Notes under the pieces: generated by a model
Told to the model about the DNA's origin: nothing
Databases searched by the model: none
What the model saw: only the letters and a program-made list of their open reading frames with translations
Shown here: piece by piece, positions 26,414 through 34,137 of the stretch
How positions within the stretch are numbered: the first letter of the stretch is position 1
How the letters are laid out: each line of letters begins with the position of its first letter
Assembly (NCBI GenBank): GCA_027312165.1
Contig: DAICXN010000001.1
Coordinates: 1-64,000 of the forward strand
Reading direction: 5' to 3'
DNA: 64,000 nt
DNA from: Candidatus Saccharimonadota bacterium
GTDB lineage: Bacteria > Patescibacteriota > Saccharimonadia > Saccharimonadales > Saccharimonadaceae
Position numbers and translations under genes: made by a program

Positions 26414-27526
26414 ATGAGTATACCTTACGACCCAGAACACCAGCAACCTATTGTGCCATTGCCCGAACAGGGAGAAACAGCAGAACCTCTAGCTGCACAT
26501 CCTGTTACTGCGCCTTTAGGCGAAGTTGCTGTTGGGTCTGCATTACAATCTGATAACGAAGGTTCGACTACGACTGTAGCCGTTGCTGAATTACCCTCAC
26601 CAGATGAAATCCCTAGCTTATTGCCAGAACTTGACCGTATTGCTTCAGCCCACGAGCACCGTTACAGCGATGCAAACACTGTTTACACGAAAGCAAAAGT
26701 AGCTGAACAAACCCCTGAGAACAAGCGGACTAAAGAACAGCAGGACTTGGTTGATGATAAAGCAACCATGAAGAAATTTGCTCCTTACTCATCTGTTTAC
26801 GAATATGTGTATACTCCATCAGAGCTAAATGGTCTAACTACCCAACTCCGCTCTCTAGGCGAGAAGAGCCGCCCTGATTTTAATGGTGTAGAAGCACGGG
26901 TACTTGATGTAGTATTAAGTGCTATCCGCAGCACCGACTTAGTCCCTGCAAATGTTCGCGACATTGCGAAGCGAGCTGAAAAGAACGCTGAAAGCCGTAA
27001 GGGTATGCAATGGGACACACTGATTAAATTGGCTGGTGAAGCTTCTAAAATTATTGCTGAGCGTACTGAACGCGGTCATAGTTCTGATTACTTTGTAAGC
27101 GTTAAAGACCCTGAACCTACAAAATACCCTGACCTAACGAAAGTTTACCAATTTGTTGCTGACGCTCACGCCTTAGATGTCATTGGCCAGCGTAGTGTTG
27201 CCGTCCGTGAAGCTCGTCTTGATACATTTGTTACCAACTGTGGCGTAGTCAATAAGTGGTATGCAGAAGTTGCGCCAGTATTGGCTCAGCTTCCTTCTGA
27301 GTTCAAAGTTGGCCGCTTTAGCGCGGCCCGGGAAGTAAAGAGTATGGTTGAATCAATGAACGCCCGTTTGACTGGTAATGTGAAAAGTGGCCGTGACAAA
27401 GACTACCGTATGGACCCTGCCGGTGCTATCAGCTTACAAAAGAAGATTGGTCACACCATTGAAGCCATCAAAACCAAACTTGGTGGCGAAGTTGATGAGA
27501 CCGAAATTGTTCCATTAGACGAATAA
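26414..27526 (+). CDS. Unrecognised 370-aa island protein
   Basis: No family recognised. Residues 1-80 are Pro/Glu/Ala-rich and probably disordered. The remainder is charged and mostly helical (for example KRTKEQQDLVDDKATMKKFA, NVRDIAKRAEKNAESRKG, KIGHTIEAIKTKLGG). No signal peptide, transmembrane helix, cysteine pair or nuclease motif is visible; the single Cys is in TNCGVV. It follows the DEAH helicase with a separate strong leaderless promoter, so it can be made in excess over it. The coding strand looks less G-rich than neighbouring core genes, which fits acquisition with the island. Confidence 0.7.
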   Translation: MSIPYDPEHQQPIVPLPEQGETAEPLAAHPVTAPLGEVAVGSALQSDNEGSTTTVAVAELPSPDEIPSLLPELDRIASAHEHRYSDANTVYTKAKVAEQTPENKRTKEQQDLVDDKATMKKFAPYSSVYEYVYTPSELNGLTTQLRSLGEKSRPDFNGVEARVLDVVLSAIRSTDLVPANVRDIAKRAEKNAESRKGMQWDTLIKLAGEASKIIAERTERGHSSDYFVSVKDPEPTKYPDLTKVYQFVADAHALDVIGQRSVAVREARLDTFVTNCGVVNKWYAEVAPVLAQLPSEFKVGRFSAAREVKSMVESMNARLTGNVKSGRDKDYRMDPAGAISLQKKIGHTIEAIKTKLGGEVDETEIVPLDE

Positions 27527-27535
27527 ATTGTAGAC
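27527..27535 (+). repeat. Candidate right attachment repeat
   Basis: Second copy of ATTGTAGAC, directly after the stop codon of the last island gene. Confidence 0.4.
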
Positions 27536-27549
27536 CATAACTATATAGG

Positions 27550-27635
27550 TAAGCTGAGTGGGTGGCAGCTTATAGAGCGTTTGAGCTATTATAGGTAAGG
27601 AACAGTGACCTAACCTGTTCGATTATGCTGCACCA
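27550..27635 (+). ncRNA. Structured RNA candidate downstream of the island
   Basis: Not a recognised family. Possible helices are GGTGGCAGC (27561-27569) with GCTGCACC (27627-27634, one bulge), ATAG (27572-27575) with CTAT (27586-27589), and GAACAG (27600-27605) with CTGTTC (27615-27620). Together they form a three-way junction. An alternative is TAAGCTG (27550-27556) with CAGCTTA (27566-27572). A strong terminator follows. It could be a small RNA, a decayed tRNA-like relic or a trailer of the tRNA-Gly unit. Confidence 0.35.
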
Positions 27636-27643
27636 AGTGGATC

Positions 27644-27679
27644 AAAAACAAAGCTCCTCAACTGAGGAGCTTTGTTTTT
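27644..27679 (+). terminator. Strong intrinsic terminator
   Basis: AAAACAAAGCTCCTCA paired with TGAGGAGCTTTGTTTT around a tiny loop, ending in a T run. It isolates the island side from the SDR gene. Confidence 0.88.
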
Positions 27680-27713
27680 ATCTATGGCGACCGATTGCAG
27701 GCGGGCTGAGTGG

Positions 27714-27719
27714 TACAAT
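27714..27719 (+). promoter_or_regulatory. -10 box of leaderless SDR gene
   Basis: TACAAT six bases before ATG 27726. No clear -35 is seen at standard spacing. Confidence 0.5.
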
Positions 27720-27725
27720 AAGCTA

Positions 27726-28736
27726 ATGAAGCATAAGAATATTTTTTTAGTTGGTGGAGCGGGTTTTTTAGGTTATCATGCAAGTCTTGAGTTTGTTAGG
27801 CGTGGTGCAAATGTAACTATTTTAGCGATGCCTGATGAGGCCGTGGCTAGTGATTTAGCGTCGCAGGTGAGAGTCGAGCGAGCAAATATTGACCAGTTGG
27901 ACGACTATGGCCTTGGACTGATGTTGCGAGGTCAGGACGTGTTGGTATATGCCGCAGGACCAGATGATCGAGTCGAGCTGCCGGCAGGAGTTCGGGCAGC
28001 CGAGTTCTTTAACGAACATTTAGTTAATCGAACCGAACGTGTTTTGAGTGTAGCTAGAGAGAGCGGAGTGAAGAAGGTGGTGATCTATGGCTCTTACTTT
28101 GCTTACATAAACAATCGCGGGCTCTGCGGGGTTAAGCGAGGGCAGTTGGAGCGTCATCCATACATTCAGGCTCGCGTTGAGCAGACCAGGCGGAGTTTCG
28201 CTTTGGGTGGTGAGACTTTTTCGGTCTCGGTGCTAAATATTCCTTATGTATTTGGAGTCACCCCGGGGAGGATGCCGATTTGGAAGAGGGTGTTTATCGA
28301 ACGATATGCCAAGCAGCCAAAGATTATTTATGGTACTGGTGGGACTACTGTTACTACCCCTGCAAAAATAGCCCTGGCGACAGTTCAGGCGGTAGAGTTG
28401 GCGGGACATGGCGAAGAGTTGGCCGTTGGGTCTGTTAATATGAAGTTCAAACCGATGATTGAGCGACTGCTTGCGGCAGCAAAAATAAACAAGCCGGTTG
28501 CCAATCTGCCAACATGGCTGCAGGGCCTATTTATGAGGATGGCATGGCGTCAAGAAAAGGCGGCGGGGCGAGATAGCGGATTAGATCTACGCTACTTGGC
28601 GGGAGATATTTTAGGAAGAGATTTTTATGTCGACTACGAGGCTACCGATCGACGCCTAGACATGGTGGGCTTTCAGGATGACGTGGAGGCAGCGATTGAC
28701 GAGACGGGTCGGATGATCAAAACTGGCACATCCTAA
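27726..28736 (+). CDS. Extended SDR / NAD-dependent epimerase-like protein
   Basis: 336 aa. The N-terminal Rossmann fold has VGGAGFLGYHASLEF (GxxGxxG), and VYAAGPDDRVELP and VVIYGSYFAYIN follow. The usual catalytic YxxxK appears as YIQAR, so the active-site Lys is an Arg. This suggests a binding or atypical role, as in some NmrA-like or complex I accessory SDRs. The C-terminal third is basic (LQGLFMRMAWRQEKAAGR). The start is taken from promoter spacing; upstream in-frame codons lie within the terminator. Confidence 0.75.
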   Translation: MKHKNIFLVGGAGFLGYHASLEFVRRGANVTILAMPDEAVASDLASQVRVERANIDQLDDYGLGLMLRGQDVLVYAAGPDDRVELPAGVRAAEFFNEHLVNRTERVLSVARESGVKKVVIYGSYFAYINNRGLCGVKRGQLERHPYIQARVEQTRRSFALGGETFSVSVLNIPYVFGVTPGRMPIWKRVFIERYAKQPKIIYGTGGTTVTTPAKIALATVQAVELAGHGEELAVGSVNMKFKPMIERLLAAAKINKPVANLPTWLQGLFMRMAWRQEKAAGRDSGLDLRYLAGDILGRDFYVDYEATDRRLDMVGFQDDVEAAIDETGRMIKTGTS

Positions 28737-28746
28737 CAATATTTGC

Positions 28747-28752
28747 TATAAT
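28747..28752 (+). promoter_or_regulatory. -10 box of the ileS transcript
   Basis: TGC-TATAAT, about eight bases before the first T-box helix. Confidence 0.6.
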
Positions 28753-28759
28753 TACCTCA

Positions 28760-28980
28760 GACATTCTTTCTCAGCGGGAAAGATGAGCGGCTATCAACCG
28801 CGAATGTCAGTGGGAAGAAATCGCCTCCAGGTGAAACTAGACCCCACCGTTATCTGGCACGATAGACCGGTCAAGTAAGTGCGAAAAGGATAATCCCTTT
28901 TTCGAAACTGGATGGTACCACCCTGTATGTGCGGGGCTCCAGTGGCGGAAGAGGGATTTTTATATTTACTAAAAGGAGCG
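28760..28980 (+). promoter_or_regulatory. T-box riboswitch (tRNA-Ile) controlling ileS
   Basis: T-boxes sense uncharged tRNA. Stem I is short: GACATTC (28760-28766) pairs with GAATGTC (28802-28808). Its apical hairpin GCGG-CTATCAA-CCGC shows ATC, an Ile codon, followed by A. The T-box bulge contains TGGTACCACC (28913-28922), with TGGT matching an A-discriminator NCCA end, within the stem CTGGA (28908-28912)/TCCAG (28938-28942). In the alternative fold GCTCC (28936-28940) can pair with GGAGC (28975-28979) and cover the Shine-Dalgarno. AATCCCTTTTTC (28892-28903) can also pair with GGAAGAGGGATT (28947-28958) before a T run. Confidence 0.85.
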
Positions 28981-28984
28981 GCAT

Positions 28985-31849
28985 ATGAAATTTAAACACG
29001 GTACACGCAGGCGGGCGTTAGAATATGAAAGAGACTGGGTTGGGCGCTGGAAGTCTGACAGGACTTTTGAAAAGTCAGTCGAAAATCGGTCAAAAGACAA
29101 TGCCTACGTGTTTTATGATGGGCCGCCATTTATATCTGGAGTGCCTCATCACGGTACCTTGTTGAGCTCGATCGTTAAGGACGCTGTGCCGCGCTACCAA
29201 ACGATGAAGGGCAGGCGTGTTGAGCGAGTCTGGGGCTGGGACGCTCACGGTTTGCCAGCTGAGCGATATACCGAAAAAAAGTTGGGCATTAAGTCCCGAC
29301 AAGAAGTTATCGAATACGGCATCGAAAAATATATCAACGCCACGCGAGCTAATATGCTGGAGACCAGCAGTGCATGGGAGGATGTCGTTGATCGTATTGG
29401 CCGCTGGGTGGATTTTAAGGGCGCCTACAGGACGATGGACAAAGACTACATGGAGTCAGTTTGGTGGGCGTTCAAGACTTTATACGAAAAGGGCAAGATA
29501 TACGAAGGCGAGAAGGTGTTGATGTATTGTACTCTTGATGGTACGCCGCTTTCCAAGGCTGAAGTGACGATGGACGCCGGAGCCTATCAAGACGTAACCG
29601 ATCCGAGCGTTTTTGTTAAGTTTAAGCTAAATGACTGGCAGACAGAAGGCGGCAGCCAAGCCTACTTGTTGGCCTGGACAACTACACCATGGACCCTGCC
29701 GGCTAACACCGCTCTGGCCATCAACCCAGAGATGATTTACGCTCAGGTTGAGGTAGAGGGCGACCAACTAATAATCGCCAAAGATTTAATTGAAAAAGTT
29801 CTAATAGATGAGAAAAAGCAGCCGCTCGAGTACGAACTAAAAGGTTTATTTGATGGTAGCGAGCTAGTCGGAAAAAGTTATGAGCCACTATTTGTTGATC
29901 GTGGCAAAAACGCCCACAAAGTTTGGGCTGCTGACTATGTCAGTACCGAGGACGGCACCGGTGTAGTTCACCTCGCCCCGGCATATGGTGAAGAGGACTT
30001 TGCACTTGCTAAGGCAGAAGGCGTGCCAGTAGTGCACACGATCGACCAGAACGGCTTTTTTACCGAGGGTGACTGGCAGGGTGGGAATATCTGGGAGATT
30101 AATAAGCAAATCGCCAAAGATCTGAAAGAGCGCGGCGTCGTCTGGAAAATCGACTACATCCGCCACTCGTACCCGCACTGCCATCGCTGTGGCACGAAGC
30201 TTATGTATCGAGCGCATCCGAGCTGGTTTATGGATATCGATGGCCAGCGCGAAAAAATGATTGAGAAAAATCAGCCAATCAACTGGTTCCCGGGCCACGT
30301 TAAGCATGGTCGGTTTGAAAAAACTATCGAGCAGGCGCCAGATTGGAACATCTCCCGCGACCGCTTTTGGGCGACAGCTATGCCGGTCTGGAAGTCGCCG
30401 TCTGGCAAGGTTAAAGTAGTCGGTAGCTATGCCGAACTCAAAGAGCTGTCGGGTGTAGAGCTCGAGGATTACCATAGGCCGTGGATTGACGACGTGACTT
30501 TTGTGATTGACGGGGAGGAGTACACCCGAATCGACAAAGTGATGGATAGTTGGTTCGAGGCCGGATCTATGCCGTTCGCCCAATTCCACTATCCGTTTGA
30601 AAATAAGGAGAAGTTTGAGCAGAACTTTCCAGGTGACTTTATCGTTGAGTATATTGGTCAGGTGCGCGCCTGGTTTTATTACATGCACGCCATGAGTGTG
30701 GCTCTATTTGGTGAAAACAGCTTTAAGAACGTGATCGTGACAGGCAACGTAGCTGGTAATGACGGCCGAAAGATGAGCAAAAGTTATGGTAATTATACCG
30801 ATCCAAATGAGCTGATGGATAAGTTTTCCGCTGATAGCTTGCGCTTCTTGCTGCTGGCCAGTCCGTTGCTGAACGGCGAGGACTTTAGCCTCCTCGACAA
30901 GGACGTCGGTGATGTTGCGCGTAAGCTCAGCATGATCTGGAATATGTACGACTTCTTTACGATGTATGCCGAGGTTGATGGCTGGGAGTATGACGGCAAT
31001 CTCGAAGATCCGCTTAGCTCTTTGAGCAACCCCCTCGATATCTGGATAGTTAGTCGACTGCATCAGCTGGTTCAAGAGGTTGAGAAGAACATGGATTCAT
31101 ACAACATTCCCGATGCGCTCTCGCCAATTTTGCCGTTCCTCGACGATGCGTCCAATTGGTACGTCCGAAGATCGCGAAGGCGATTCTGGAAGAGTGAGGA
31201 TGACGGCGATAAGAATGACGCCTACAAGACTCTTCACTATGTTCTGGTGCGCTTAAGTTATGTCTTGGCGCCGTTTACACCGTTTCTAGCTGAAGAGCTT
31301 TATCATAACCTGACAGGTGACAGGGAATCGATTCATTTGAAGGATTGGTTGCCGGCTGGGAAAATTAACAGCTTTGTGATGAACGAAATGGAGAAGGTTA
31401 GGGAATATGTTAACGAAGGCCTGGGTCTGCGCGCCAGGGCGGGTCTCAAGGTTCGCCAACCACTGGCTAGCGTAACTGTTCCATCGCTGGGCGAGCATGT
31501 GGACTTTGAGAGCATCTTGACGGACGAGCTAAACGTCAAACGCGTTCAGGTTGGTGGCGAGGTGGCCATAGATGAAAGCTTGACACCAGAATTAAAGCGC
31601 GAAGGTCTGATGCGTGAAGTGATTCGCTTTGTTCAATCGGCTCGAAAGGGCGCTGGATTAAATGTTGACGATCGCATCAACCTGAGACTGGTTACGCAAG
31701 GCGAAGAACTAGCTCAGGCAATCGCTGAGCATCGCGATGAAATCTATGCTGAGACGCTAGCTGTGAGCGACATGGTTGAGTCGGATTATTCAGAACACGT
31801 CAAGATTGACGGTGTCGAATTGGCTATTGCTTTGGAAAAAGCTAGTTAA
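28985..31849 (+). CDS. ileS: Isoleucyl-tRNA synthetase
   Basis: 954 aa class I enzyme. The HIGH motif reads HHGT (residues 55-58, last His replaced by Thr), followed by GWDAHGLPAE. The CP1 editing domain has TTTPWTLPANTALAINPE and GTGVVHLAPAYGEEDF. KMSKS is intact (GRKMSKSYGNYTDP). The anticodon-binding region follows (NIPDALSPILPFLDDASNWY), and a C-terminal domain with LKVRQPLASVTV. It charges tRNA-Ile with Ile and clears Val. Expression is probably tied to uncharged tRNA-Ile through the upstream T-box; AAGGAG lies seven bases before the ATG. Confidence 0.97.
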   Translation: MKFKHGTRRRALEYERDWVGRWKSDRTFEKSVENRSKDNAYVFYDGPPFISGVPHHGTLLSSIVKDAVPRYQTMKGRRVERVWGWDAHGLPAERYTEKKLGIKSRQEVIEYGIEKYINATRANMLETSSAWEDVVDRIGRWVDFKGAYRTMDKDYMESVWWAFKTLYEKGKIYEGEKVLMYCTLDGTPLSKAEVTMDAGAYQDVTDPSVFVKFKLNDWQTEGGSQAYLLAWTTTPWTLPANTALAINPEMIYAQVEVEGDQLIIAKDLIEKVLIDEKKQPLEYELKGLFDGSELVGKSYEPLFVDRGKNAHKVWAADYVSTEDGTGVVHLAPAYGEEDFALAKAEGVPVVHTIDQNGFFTEGDWQGGNIWEINKQIAKDLKERGVVWKIDYIRHSYPHCHRCGTKLMYRAHPSWFMDIDGQREKMIEKNQPINWFPGHVKHGRFEKTIEQAPDWNISRDRFWATAMPVWKSPSGKVKVVGSYAELKELSGVELEDYHRPWIDDVTFVIDGEEYTRIDKVMDSWFEAGSMPFAQFHYPFENKEKFEQNFPGDFIVEYIGQVRAWFYYMHAMSVALFGENSFKNVIVTGNVAGNDGRKMSKSYGNYTDPNELMDKFSADSLRFLLLASPLLNGEDFSLLDKDVGDVARKLSMIWNMYDFFTMYAEVDGWEYDGNLEDPLSSLSNPLDIWIVSRLHQLVQEVEKNMDSYNIPDALSPILPFLDDASNWYVRRSRRRFWKSEDDGDKNDAYKTLHYVLVRLSYVLAPFTPFLAEELYHNLTGDRESIHLKDWLPAGKINSFVMNEMEKVREYVNEGLGLRARAGLKVRQPLASVTVPSLGEHVDFESILTDELNVKRVQVGGEVAIDESLTPELKREGLMREVIRFVQSARKGAGLNVDDRINLRLVTQGEELAQAIAEHRDEIYAETLAVSDMVESDYSEHVKIDGVELAIALEKAS

Positions 31850-32490
31850 CAAACTGCCGGATGGTTCGGACTGCCGGTGTCTGGTCCGCCCGCCGGTCGA
31901 GAACGCTTGAGCTCGTAGAAGTCACGGGAGCGAGCGAGCTTTGACAGGCCGTCCCATAGGTCGAGGGCATCTTGACCGGTTGGTTGGCGCATTAGAACGG
32001 GTCCAAAGTAGCCAATCTTTTGAGCTTCATCGGTTTCAAATACTATGAGTGGCACGCCAATGTCTTCGCCGGCTATGGCGATCGCTTCCTCGATTGATTT
32101 GCTGAGGCGGTCGTCGAACGACTGATCATCTGCGGCCTCGACCAGGGACAAATCCAAGCGGCTGAGGCTGAGCATGAGTTCGATTTCGGTGTCGGTGTAG
32201 TCATAGCCATCCACGTGGTGCATTTTGCCGATATCACTATAGAGTTTGCCGCGATCTCCACCAGCCTCGACAGCGGCTTCGATGACGCGGAGTACTCGGT
32301 GTGATCGGAGGTGTGATACGCCATACTTGGACAGGTCTTTCTCGTTCTTGCCGAGCTCGTCGTTCTTCATAGCTAGGCTAAAAGGCTGCCAGTTAATAGT
32401 AATGTCTCGCTGCGTCGAGACGTCGGTTAGCCAGCGGCTGGTTACCCAGCACCAAGGGCAGGATGGGTCAAAATAAAAATCTACTTTCAT
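31846..32490 (-). CDS. DsbA/FrnE-family thiol oxidoreductase (Rv2466c-like)
   Basis: 214 aa. It begins VDFYFDPSCPWCWVTSRWL, a cytoplasmic DsbA-fold start with a CPWC active site and the WVTSRWL stretch of the mycothiol-linked Rv2466c group. GVPLIVFETDEAQKIGYFGPVL holds the cis-Pro region. There is no signal peptide, so it likely acts in the cytoplasm as a reductase or isomerase; the low-molecular-weight thiol used is unknown. It is convergent with ileS with a four-base stop overlap. TGC-TATACT lies six bases from the start, so it is predicted leaderless. Confidence 0.8.
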   Translation of the reverse strand: MKVDFYFDPSCPWCWVTSRWLTDVSTQRDITINWQPFSLAMKNDELGKNEKDLSKYGVSHLRSHRVLRVIEAAVEAGGDRGKLYSDIGKMHHVDGYDYTDTEIELMLSLSRLDLSLVEAADDQSFDDRLSKSIEEAIAIAGEDIGVPLIVFETDEAQKIGYFGPVLMRQPTGQDALDLWDGLSKLARSRDFYELKRSRPAGGPDTGSPNHPAVC

Positions 32491-32496
32491 GGTACC

Positions 32497-32502
32497 AGTA
32501 TA
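32497..32502 (-). promoter_or_regulatory. -10 box of the DsbA-like gene
   Basis: Minus-strand TGC-TATACT, six bases before the ATG. Confidence 0.6.
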
Positions 32503-32515
32503 GCAGCAGCTAGGT

Positions 32516-32544
32516 TTGACTTTTTAATATAGTTATGCTATTAT
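32516..32544 (+). promoter_or_regulatory. Promoter of the 59-aa gene
   Basis: TTGACT, 17-bp spacer, TATTAT with the extended TATGC before it, as at 4900 and 42989. Confidence 0.65.
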
Positions 32545-32577
32545 GTTAATATAAATCAATTGTAAAAAATAAACATT

Positions 32578-32757
32578 ATGAATATATCAAAAAACATTTT
32601 TAGAACTAAATTAGCATTTGAACCAGTTGATCCGCTTGATGATGGCTTGAGAGAGATGATTGAGCGAGAGAGGCAAGAAGCTGAATCTATTGATCTACGG
32701 GACAATGATTTTGACGCGCACCTCTGGAGCGAAGTCAGTCATGACATCCACTCGTAG
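32578..32757 (+). CDS. Small acidic protein, unknown (59 aa)
   Basis: 59 codons from ATG to TAG, not recognised. It reads NISKNIFRTKLAFEPVDPL, then a highly charged helix LREMIERERQEAESIDLRD and ends SEVSHDIHS. No ribosome-binding site is obvious, but a strong promoter lies about 33 bp upstream. Gene-like features are the dedicated promoter and the sensible composition. The length makes it uncertain. Confidence 0.55.
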   Translation: MNISKNIFRTKLAFEPVDPLDDGLREMIERERQEAESIDLRDNDFDAHLWSEVSHDIHS

Positions 32758-32832
32758 ATAGCCCGACATCCGAAAATTTGAGTGCTGCTATACTTAAAGC
32801 AGTAACTTGATAAATGAAAAGGGTGCTGCGAA

Positions 32833-33645
32833 ATGTCTATTCGAAAAGCAATTATTCCAGTGGCTGGATGGGGCGCTAGACGCCTACCGATCACTAAGGC
32901 GGTAGAAAAATGCATGCTGCCAATTGGCAATCGGCCGTTGGTCGACTATGTAGTTCAGGATTGTTTGATGGCGGGAATTGAGGAGCTGATTTTTATCGTT
33001 AGCGAACATAGCACACAGCTTGAGAACTACTACCGAAGCAACATTCACCTAAATGACTACTTGAAGCGAAACGGCAAAGATGAGCTGCTGCCGCTAGTGG
33101 CACCGATTAAGGCTAAGATGCATTTTGTAACTCAGCCAAGCTATGGCAAGTACGGTACGGCTGTGCCAGTTTCTTTGGCGTCAGAGTACATCGACGAGGA
33201 TGAGTCGGCGGTGGTGCTGATGGGAGATGATTTTATCTACAACCAGGATGGCTCGAGCGAAGTTAAGCGATTAATCGAGGCTACGCCAGTGGGTGAGAGT
33301 AGTCTGCTGGCTGCCCAGGTTAGTCTGGATGAGGTATCACGCTACGGTGCAATCGCCATGGATCAGTCTGGCAATTATCAAAGAATAGTTGAAAAGCCTG
33401 CCCCGGAAGAAGCGCCCAGCAACCTGATCAATATCAGTAAGTATATTCTTACCAAGCAGCTGATTGACGCCTGTGCTCGGGTGGAGATATCTCCAAGGGG
33501 CGAGTATGAGCTGCCTGATGTCATTAATGCGCATGTTAGTAATGGTGGGATTGTTAAGGTGGTGGCGGCCCGCGGTCAATATCTTGATGGTGGCTCACTT
33601 GAGGGCTGGCTGCACGCCAACAATGTCGTGGTCGGTCGCTCGTAA
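32833..33645 (+). CDS. galU: GalU-like UTP-sugar nucleotidyltransferase
   Basis: 270 aa nucleotidyltransferase of the GalU type, which makes UDP-glucose from UTP and glucose-1-phosphate. The nucleotide loop reads AGWGARRLPITKAVEKCMLPI; the family usually has GLGTRxLPxTKxxPKEMLP, so this copy is divergent. Further on are QPSYGKYGTAVPV, VVLMGDDFIYN with the metal Asp, and GEYELPDVINAH. Precursors for envelope polysaccharide are a plausible product. The start carries an AAAGGG element 13 nt upstream and a TATACT box about 48 nt upstream. Confidence 0.85.
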   Translation: MSIRKAIIPVAGWGARRLPITKAVEKCMLPIGNRPLVDYVVQDCLMAGIEELIFIVSEHSTQLENYYRSNIHLNDYLKRNGKDELLPLVAPIKAKMHFVTQPSYGKYGTAVPVSLASEYIDEDESAVVLMGDDFIYNQDGSSEVKRLIEATPVGESSLLAAQVSLDEVSRYGAIAMDQSGNYQRIVEKPAPEEAPSNLINISKYILTKQLIDACARVEISPRGEYELPDVINAHVSNGGIVKVVAARGQYLDGGSLEGWLHANNVVVGRS

Positions 33646-33660
33646 TCCAGCATCGGCCTC

Positions 33661-33689
33661 TTGAACCAGTCGGTTAAATCTGCTATAAT
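33661..33689 (+). promoter_or_regulatory. Promoter of rplU
   Basis: TTGAAC, 17-bp spacer, TGC-TATAAT; a leader of about 28 nt with AAAGGAAC. Confidence 0.65.
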
Positions 33690-33723
33690 CACTCAAGTTA
33701 ATAAGTAATTCCAAAGGAACGAA

Positions 33724-34029
33724 ATGAAAGCAGTCGTAAAAATCGCTGGCAAGCAGTATGTTGTTGGCGAAAAAGAGTCCCTCTTGGTGGATCTCCTCCC
33801 TGAAGGTACAAAAGAACTCACCCTCGACGCACTTTTGGTTATTGACGGTGATAAAACCACTGTTGGTACGCCATCTGTCAAAGGTGTAGTGGTAAAGGCT
33901 AAAGTGGCCGAAGAGCTAGTTAAGGGCGATAAAATTCGCGTAATTAGGTACAAGTCGAAGAAACGAGTTCACAAGGAAACTGGCCATCGCCAGAAGTACT
34001 CGCGAATCGAAGTTACTTCGATAAAGTAA
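33724..34029 (+). CDS. rplU: 50S ribosomal protein bL21
   Basis: 101-aa basic protein with the bL21 pattern: KAVVKIAGKQYVVGE at the start, GTPSVKGVVVKAKV in the middle, and YKSKKRVHKETGHRQKYSRI at the rRNA-binding end. It binds 23S rRNA near bL20. The usual partner gene rpmA (bL27) does not follow; a terminator and then parA do. AAAGGAAC precedes the ATG at normal spacing. Confidence 0.96.
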   Translation: MKAVVKIAGKQYVVGEKESLLVDLLPEGTKELTLDALLVIDGDKTTVGTPSVKGVVVKAKVAEELVKGDKIRVIRYKSKKRVHKETGHRQKYSRIEVTSIK

Positions 34030-34046
34030 TCCGGCTCTCATAGTCT

Positions 34047-34080
34047 CAAAACCATCGACAAATCTCGTCGGTGGTTTTTT
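34047..34080 (+). terminator. Terminator of rplU
   Basis: AAAACCATCGAC / GTCGGTGGTTTTTT hairpin. Its T tract runs into TTGCTT, a possible -35 for the parA promoter. Confidence 0.85.
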
Positions 34081-34099
34081 GCTTATGCTAGGCACGTGC

Positions 34100-34105
34100 T
34101 ATAAT
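34100..34105 (+). promoter_or_regulatory. -10 box upstream of parA
   Basis: GTGC-TATAAT, eight bases before the first ATG of a 7-codon mini-ORF. The likely -35 is the T tract/TTGCTT of the rplU terminator. Confidence 0.55.
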
Positions 34106-34113
34106 TAGGATTA

Positions 34114-34137
34114 ATGAAAGCGAGGGCGAAGATCTAG
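34114..34137 (+). CDS. Seven-codon mini-ORF ending on the parA start
   Basis: ATG to TAG encodes MKARAKI. Its TAG shares the G with the parA GTG. The GCGAGGG ribosome-site-like element for parA lies inside it. It could couple parA translation to leaderless initiation, or be chance. Confidence 0.4.
   Translation: MKARAKI

Noticed and set aside
27565..27635. A tRNA-like gene ending TTCGATT...CACCA
   Set aside because: GCAGCTT and ATGCTGC can form an acceptor-like stem, but the T loop has no room for its 3' stem and no anticodon arm fits. Kept only as a structured RNA candidate.
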